A DNA stretch of 64,000 nt from Sphingomonas sp. LaA6.9. Lineage in GTDB: Bacteria > Pseudomonadota > Alphaproteobacteria > Sphingomonadales > Sphingomonadaceae. Made by a program: the position numbers and the translations under genes. The stretch is taken from NCBI RefSeq assembly GCF_022601895.1, contig NZ_JAKVIO010000004.1, forward strand, positions 62,001-126,000. The letters run 5' to 3'. The notes beneath the pieces are model-generated. The model ran no database searches. It saw only the letters and a list, made by a program, of their open reading frames with translations, and was not told where the DNA came from. Below, piece by piece: positions 60,887 through 64,000 of this stretch (position 1 is its first letter; every line of letters starts with the position of its first letter).

Positions 60887-61342
60887 ATGCGCTATTTCCT
60901 CGACACCGAATTCAACGGCTTTGGCGGCGCGCTGATCAGCATCGCGCTGGTGCCCGAATTCGGCGACCATGAATTCTACGCCGCACTGCCGCTGCCCGAC
61001 ACCATCGAGCCATGGGTCGAACGTCATGTGGTGCCCTATCTCCATATGGTGCCGCAGGGGCTCGATCTGCGTCTCGACGCGGTGACCGCCGCGCACGAAA
61101 TTGCCGCCTATCTTGCCGCCGATCCCGATCCCGAGATCGTCGCCGACTGGCCCGAGGACATCGCGCTGTTCTGCAAGCTGCTGATGATCGGGCCGGGCGA
61201 TATCGTCGACATCAGCGGCCTGCGCTTCGAACTTTTGCGCAATCCCGGGTTCAGCACCGCGCGCAACAGCAAGGTGCCGCACAATGCGCTCCATGACGCG
61301 CGCGCGCTGCGCGCCTTCGTGATCGGGGAGGGGCTTGCATGA
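60887..61342 (+). CDS. 3'-5' exoribonuclease, DEDDh family (Rv2179c-like)
   Basis: A 151-residue exonuclease: DTEFNGFGGALISIALVPEFGDHEFYAALPLPDTI holds the first acidic pair (DTEF), SADWPEDIALFCKLL the middle Asp, and VPHNALHDARALRAF the final HxxxxD motif. This matches the short RNase T-like/Rv2179c group. It was assigned a cytoplasmic RNA-processing role in relatives. Start ATG at 60887 after AAGAAAGACCG. It overlaps the Gre gene as ATGA. Confidence 0.85.
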   Translation: MRYFLDTEFNGFGGALISIALVPEFGDHEFYAALPLPDTIEPWVERHVVPYLHMVPQGLDLRLDAVTAAHEIAAYLAADPDPEIVADWPEDIALFCKLLMIGPGDIVDISGLRFELLRNPGFSTARNSKVPHNALHDARALRAFVIGEGLA

Positions 61343-61809
61343 GCGTCGCCTTTCGCCGCGATGTCGACGAGGAGCATCTCGAGCCCCGGCCCGAACTGCC
61401 CATCCCGCCTGGCCCCAATCTCGTCACGCCGCGCGGGCTGGCGCTGATCGAGGCGCGTGTCGGCGCGCTCGAATCCACGCTCGCCGGCACCACTGTCGAG
61501 GAGGAAATCAAGGCGATCGAGCGCGACCTGCGCTACTGGCGCGCGCGCCGCGCGACCGCGCAGGTCATGCCCGCCTTTGCGGGGGACACGATCCGCTTCG
61601 GCGCGCGCGTGAAATACGCCGACGATTCGGGCACGGAGCACAATGTCGACATCGTCGGGGCCGACGAAGCCGACCCCGCGCATGGTCGCATCGCTTTCAC
61701 GGCACCGCTGGCGCGCGCGCTGATCGGCGCGGGCGAGGGCGATCTGGTCGACTTTGGCGGCAAGGCCGAGGCGCTCGAAATCCTTGCGGTGATCCCGATC
61801 CCGGATTGA
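61339..61809 (+). CDS. GreA/GreB-family transcript cleavage factor-like protein
   Basis: A 156-residue Gre-like protein. The N-terminal coiled coil is RGLALIEARVGALESTLAGTTVEEEIKAIERDLRYWRARRATAQVM, and the C-terminal domain VKYADDSGTEHNVDIVGADEADPAHGRIAFTAPLARALIGAGEGDLVDF resembles the GreB RNAP-binding FKBP-like fold. The acidic tip motif DLSENAEY of GreA/GreB is absent. The coil carries TTVEEEIKAIER instead, so transcript-cleavage activity may differ. The start overlaps the exoribonuclease stop. Confidence 0.85.
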   Translation: MSVAFRRDVDEEHLEPRPELPIPPGPNLVTPRGLALIEARVGALESTLAGTTVEEEIKAIERDLRYWRARRATAQVMPAFAGDTIRFGARVKYADDSGTEHNVDIVGADEADPAHGRIAFTAPLARALIGAGEGDLVDFGGKAEALEILAVIPIPD

Positions 61810-61864
61810 GCGCCCCGGAAACGATCGGGTCTAGAGCATCGTGCGCTTAATTTGACGCGCTACA

Positions 61865-61947
61865 GAGTACCCCGGCGAAGGCCGGGGCCAGGAGTCACGG
61901 GCACTGAGACCGACTACCCTGGACCCCGGCCTTCGCCGGGGTACTCC
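61865..61947. repeat. Palindromic intergenic repeat, family D, copy 2
   Basis: GAGTACCCCGGCGAAGGCCGGGG and CCCCGGCCTTCGCCGGGGTACTC are perfect inverted arms around about 37 bases. It lies between the Gre gene and the convergent pepN and is a sister of 36064-36150. Confidence 0.88.
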
Positions 61948-61977
61948 GTCTTTGATTCCGAATTCATGCACGCCGCT

Positions 61978-64000
61978 CTAGGCGAGGCTCTTCGACGCCT
62001 GCTCGAACACGTCCCGCGAGAGCTCCGGCGTATCGACGATGCGCTGGAGCTGCGCGCGCATCCGTGCCGCGCGTTCCTCGCCGAAACGACGCCAGCGCCC
62101 GAGCGGCGGCACCAGCTTGGCCGCGGTCTGCGGATTGAGCTTGTCGAGTGCGATGATCGTGTCCGCCAGATACGCATAGCCGCGCCCGTCGGCGGCGTGG
62201 AAGGCACGCTGGTTGACGGTGAAGGCGCCGGCGAGCGCGCGGACGCGATTGGGGTTGGCGAGCGTGAAATCGGCGTGCTTCGACAGCGCGATCACCTGAT
62301 CGACCGTGTCGTCGCGCGTGGATAGCGCCTGGGTGGTGAACCATTTGTCGAGTACCAGCGCATTGTCGCGATAGCGCATGTAGAACCCCTCGATCGCTTT
62401 GGCGCGCAACGTCGAATCGCCGTTCGCGAGCGTGGTGAACGCCCCTTGCCGATCGGTCATGTTGTCCGCCCCCTCGAACTGCGCGAATGCCAGATCGCCG
62501 GCATCGCCCGCACCGCTGGCGGCGATATAGCCGAGTGCGACCGAGCGGAGACGGCGCGCGCCCTTGGCTTCGGGCGAATATTCGAAGCGGTTGGCCTGCG
62601 TCGCGGCATAGGCTGCGCGCCACTCCTTTTCGAGCGCGACGCCCAGTTCGCTGCGCAGCGCTTCGCGGGCGCGGTGGATCGCCTCGGGATCGACGACCAG
62701 CATGTGATCGCCAATGAAGCTTTCGGATGGCAGCAGCACTGCCTCGGCAACGAAAGCCTTGTCGAGCGAAGGATCGGTGAGCGTGTTGCGGACCGCCGCT
62801 ATCACGGGAGCGTGGTCGGCCGCGCTGCCCGCGACCGCCGCGACGAGCGTGTCGAGCATGAGCTGCTGCATCGCCTCGTAGCGCGCAAAGGGATCATCAT
62901 CATGCGCCGACAGAAAGGCGAGATCGGCGGGCGTGCGATTGGTCTCGACAATGACGGGCGCGGAGAAGCCGCGGTTGATCGACAGCACGGGGCGTTCGGC
63001 GATGCCCTCGAACGTGACGACCTGTTCCGCGGTGTCGAGCAGGATCAGTCGTTCCCCTCCCAAGGGGCCGGTGCTCTTCTCGCCGAACAGCCGGATCCGC
63101 AAGGGCACGACCATGGGCAGCTTGTCGATCTGGCCCGGCGTTGGCGGCACGCTCTGCTCGAGGAGCAGGCGCGCGGTTGTGCCGTTGTGGCTGAGCGTTG
63201 CCCTGACGCGCGGCGTGCCGGCCTGTTCGTACCAGCGACGGAACTGCGCGAGGTCGATCTCCCCGCCATCCTCCATCGCGGTCACGAAGTCCTCGCAGGT
63301 CGCGGCCTCGCCGTCATGGCGCTCGAAATAGAGATCGGCACCCTTGCGGAAGCGCTCGGCGCCCAGCATCACCGCCATCATCCGGATGAGTTCGGCGCCC
63401 TTGTTGTAGACCGTCGCGGTATAGAAATTCGAGATTTCCATATAGGAATCGGGGCGTACGGGATGCGCGAGCGGCCCCGCATCCTCGGGAAACTGCGCGG
63501 CGCGCAGCACGCGCACATCCTCGATCCGCTTGACCGCGGCCGAGCCCTGATCGGCGGTGAAGCTCTGGTCGCGGAAGACGGTGAAGCCTTCCTTCAGGCT
63601 CAGCTGGAACCAGTCGCGGCAGGTGACGCGGTTGCCCGACCAGTTGTGGAAATATTCGTGCGCGACGACGCCCGCGATCGCGTCATAATCGGCGTCGGTC
63701 GCGGTGTCCGGGTCGGCCAGGATGTATCGCGAGTTGAAGATGTTGAGGCCCTTGTTCTCCATCGCGCCGAAGTTGAAATCGGCGACGGCGACGATGTTGA
63801 ACACGTCGAGGTCGTACTCGCGGCCATAGGCCTTTTCGTCCCAGGCCATGGAGAGCTTGAGCGCGGTCATCGCGTGATCGGTCTTGGGCAGATCGGCCTT
63901 GCGCACCCAGATGCCCAGATCGACCTTGCGGCCCGACATCGTCGTGAAGCTGTCGCGATTGGCGACGAGATCGCCCGCGACCAGTGCGAAGAGATAGCAC
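61978..64000 (-). CDS. pepN: Aminopeptidase N (C-terminal part, cut by window edge)
   Basis: PepN is an M1-family zinc aminopeptidase that trims peptides in the cytoplasm. The gene continues past the right edge; about 670 codons are present here. The zinc motif HEYFHNWSGNRVTCRDWFQLSLKEGFTVFRDQ (HExxH plus 18-residue spaced Glu) and the substrate motif GAMEN (as FNFGAMENKGLNIF) are both complete. The remainder (ARYEAMQQLMLDTLVAAV, then long helical repeats) is the C-terminal helical domain. Gene orientation is minus, convergent with the Gre gene. Upstream codons (LFALVAGDLVANRDSFTTMSGRK) at 63940-64000 confirm the frame stays open. Confidence 0.95.
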   Translation of the reverse strand, partial: CYLFALVAGDLVANRDSFTTMSGRKVDLGIWVRKADLPKTDHAMTALKLSMAWDEKAYGREYDLDVFNIVAVADFNFGAMENKGLNIFNSRYILADPDTATDADYDAIAGVVAHEYFHNWSGNRVTCRDWFQLSLKEGFTVFRDQSFTADQGSAAVKRIEDVRVLRAAQFPEDAGPLAHPVRPDSYMEISNFYTATVYNKGAELIRMMAVMLGAERFRKGADLYFERHDGEAATCEDFVTAMEDGGEIDLAQFRRWYEQAGTPRVRATLSHNGTTARLLLEQSVPPTPGQIDKLPMVVPLRIRLFGEKSTGPLGGERLILLDTAEQVVTFEGIAERPVLSINRGFSAPVIVETNRTPADLAFLSAHDDDPFARYEAMQQLMLDTLVAAVAGSAADHAPVIAAVRNTLTDPSLDKAFVAEAVLLPSESFIGDHMLVVDPEAIHRAREALRSELGVALEKEWRAAYAATQANRFEYSPEAKGARRLRSVALGYIAASGAGDAGDLAFAQFEGADNMTDRQGAFTTLANGDSTLRAKAIEGFYMRYRDNALVLDKWFTTQALSTRDDTVDQVIALSKHADFTLANPNRVRALAGAFTVNQRAFHAADGRGYAYLADTIIALDKLNPQTAAKLVPPLGRWRRFGEERAARMRAQLQRIVDTPELSRDVFEQASKSLA

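Overview
This 64 kb window is a chromosomal segment of a high-GC alphaproteobacterium. Gene content and protein style point to Sphingomonadales, and Sphingopyxis or a close relative is plausible, although this is inference from recognised families only. Support comes from a DivK-type response regulator, the rnd-lptC-lptA and lptB-rpoN blocks, an NDUFAF7-type methyltransferase next to lgt, class I PHA synthase with a phasin, a cisplatin-type ATP-dependent ligase, and several families of short palindromic intergenic repeats. I see no rRNA, tRNA, CRISPR array, prophage or intact insertion sequence. Both ends cut genes: thiC on the left and pepN on the right.

Layout. 1-6.8 kb: 5' part of thiC behind a TPP riboswitch, rpoN, lptB, a secreted protein on the other strand, lptA, lptC, rnd and a TerC membrane protein. 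6.9-15 kb: a two-domain cold-shock protein with a glycine-rich tail, an ATP-dependent DNA ligase, two TMEM165/GDT1 proteins (one behind a yybP-ykoY manganese riboswitch that follows dps), an arsR-SRPBCC-DUF899 operon, and rpmG. 15-23.4 kb: divK, DUF3572, HAD and RidA genes, murA between two FemAB-like acyltransferases, envelope proteins of unknown role, and a candidate structured small RNA. 23.5-31.4 kb: an MHS transporter, two related His-rich membrane proteins, a 2OG-Fe(II) oxygenase, a penicillin acylase, and a lower-GC secreted protein coupled to uvrB. 31.4-39.4 kb: uvrB, DUF3617, VOC, M20 amidohydrolase, a WYL regulator divergent from a GST, a sugar dehydrogenase, a GIY-YIG remnant inside palindromic arms, and parDE plus a third RHH gene.

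40-46 kb: phaB, hemH, an IorB-like molybdenum hydroxylase and an acyl-CoA synthetase lie close together on the minus strand. 46-53 kb: the lgt-midA-pgeF-speE-like block, a PLP-dependent cystathionine gamma-synthase family enzyme, a periplasmic methyltransferase, an acyl-CoA thioesterase and alaC. 53-64 kb: phaC and a phasin with candidate PhaR sites between them, clpS, a HAD-IB phosphatase divergent from an mlaEFD-lipoprotein lipid transport operon, an exoribonuclease-Gre pair, and pepN.

Recurring themes are envelope biogenesis (Lpt, Mla, MurA, Lgt, PgeF), PHA storage (PhaB, PhaC, phasin), metal and oxidative homeostasis (Dps, manganese-regulated exporter, hemH) and DNA repair (UvrB, ligase). 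The most interesting unexplained signals are the minus-strand structured transcript near 22.6-22.8 kb with an 18-codon ORF and perfect Shine-Dalgarno, the palindrome-flanked GIY-YIG remnant near 39 kb, and the riboswitch-controlled exporter downstream of dps.
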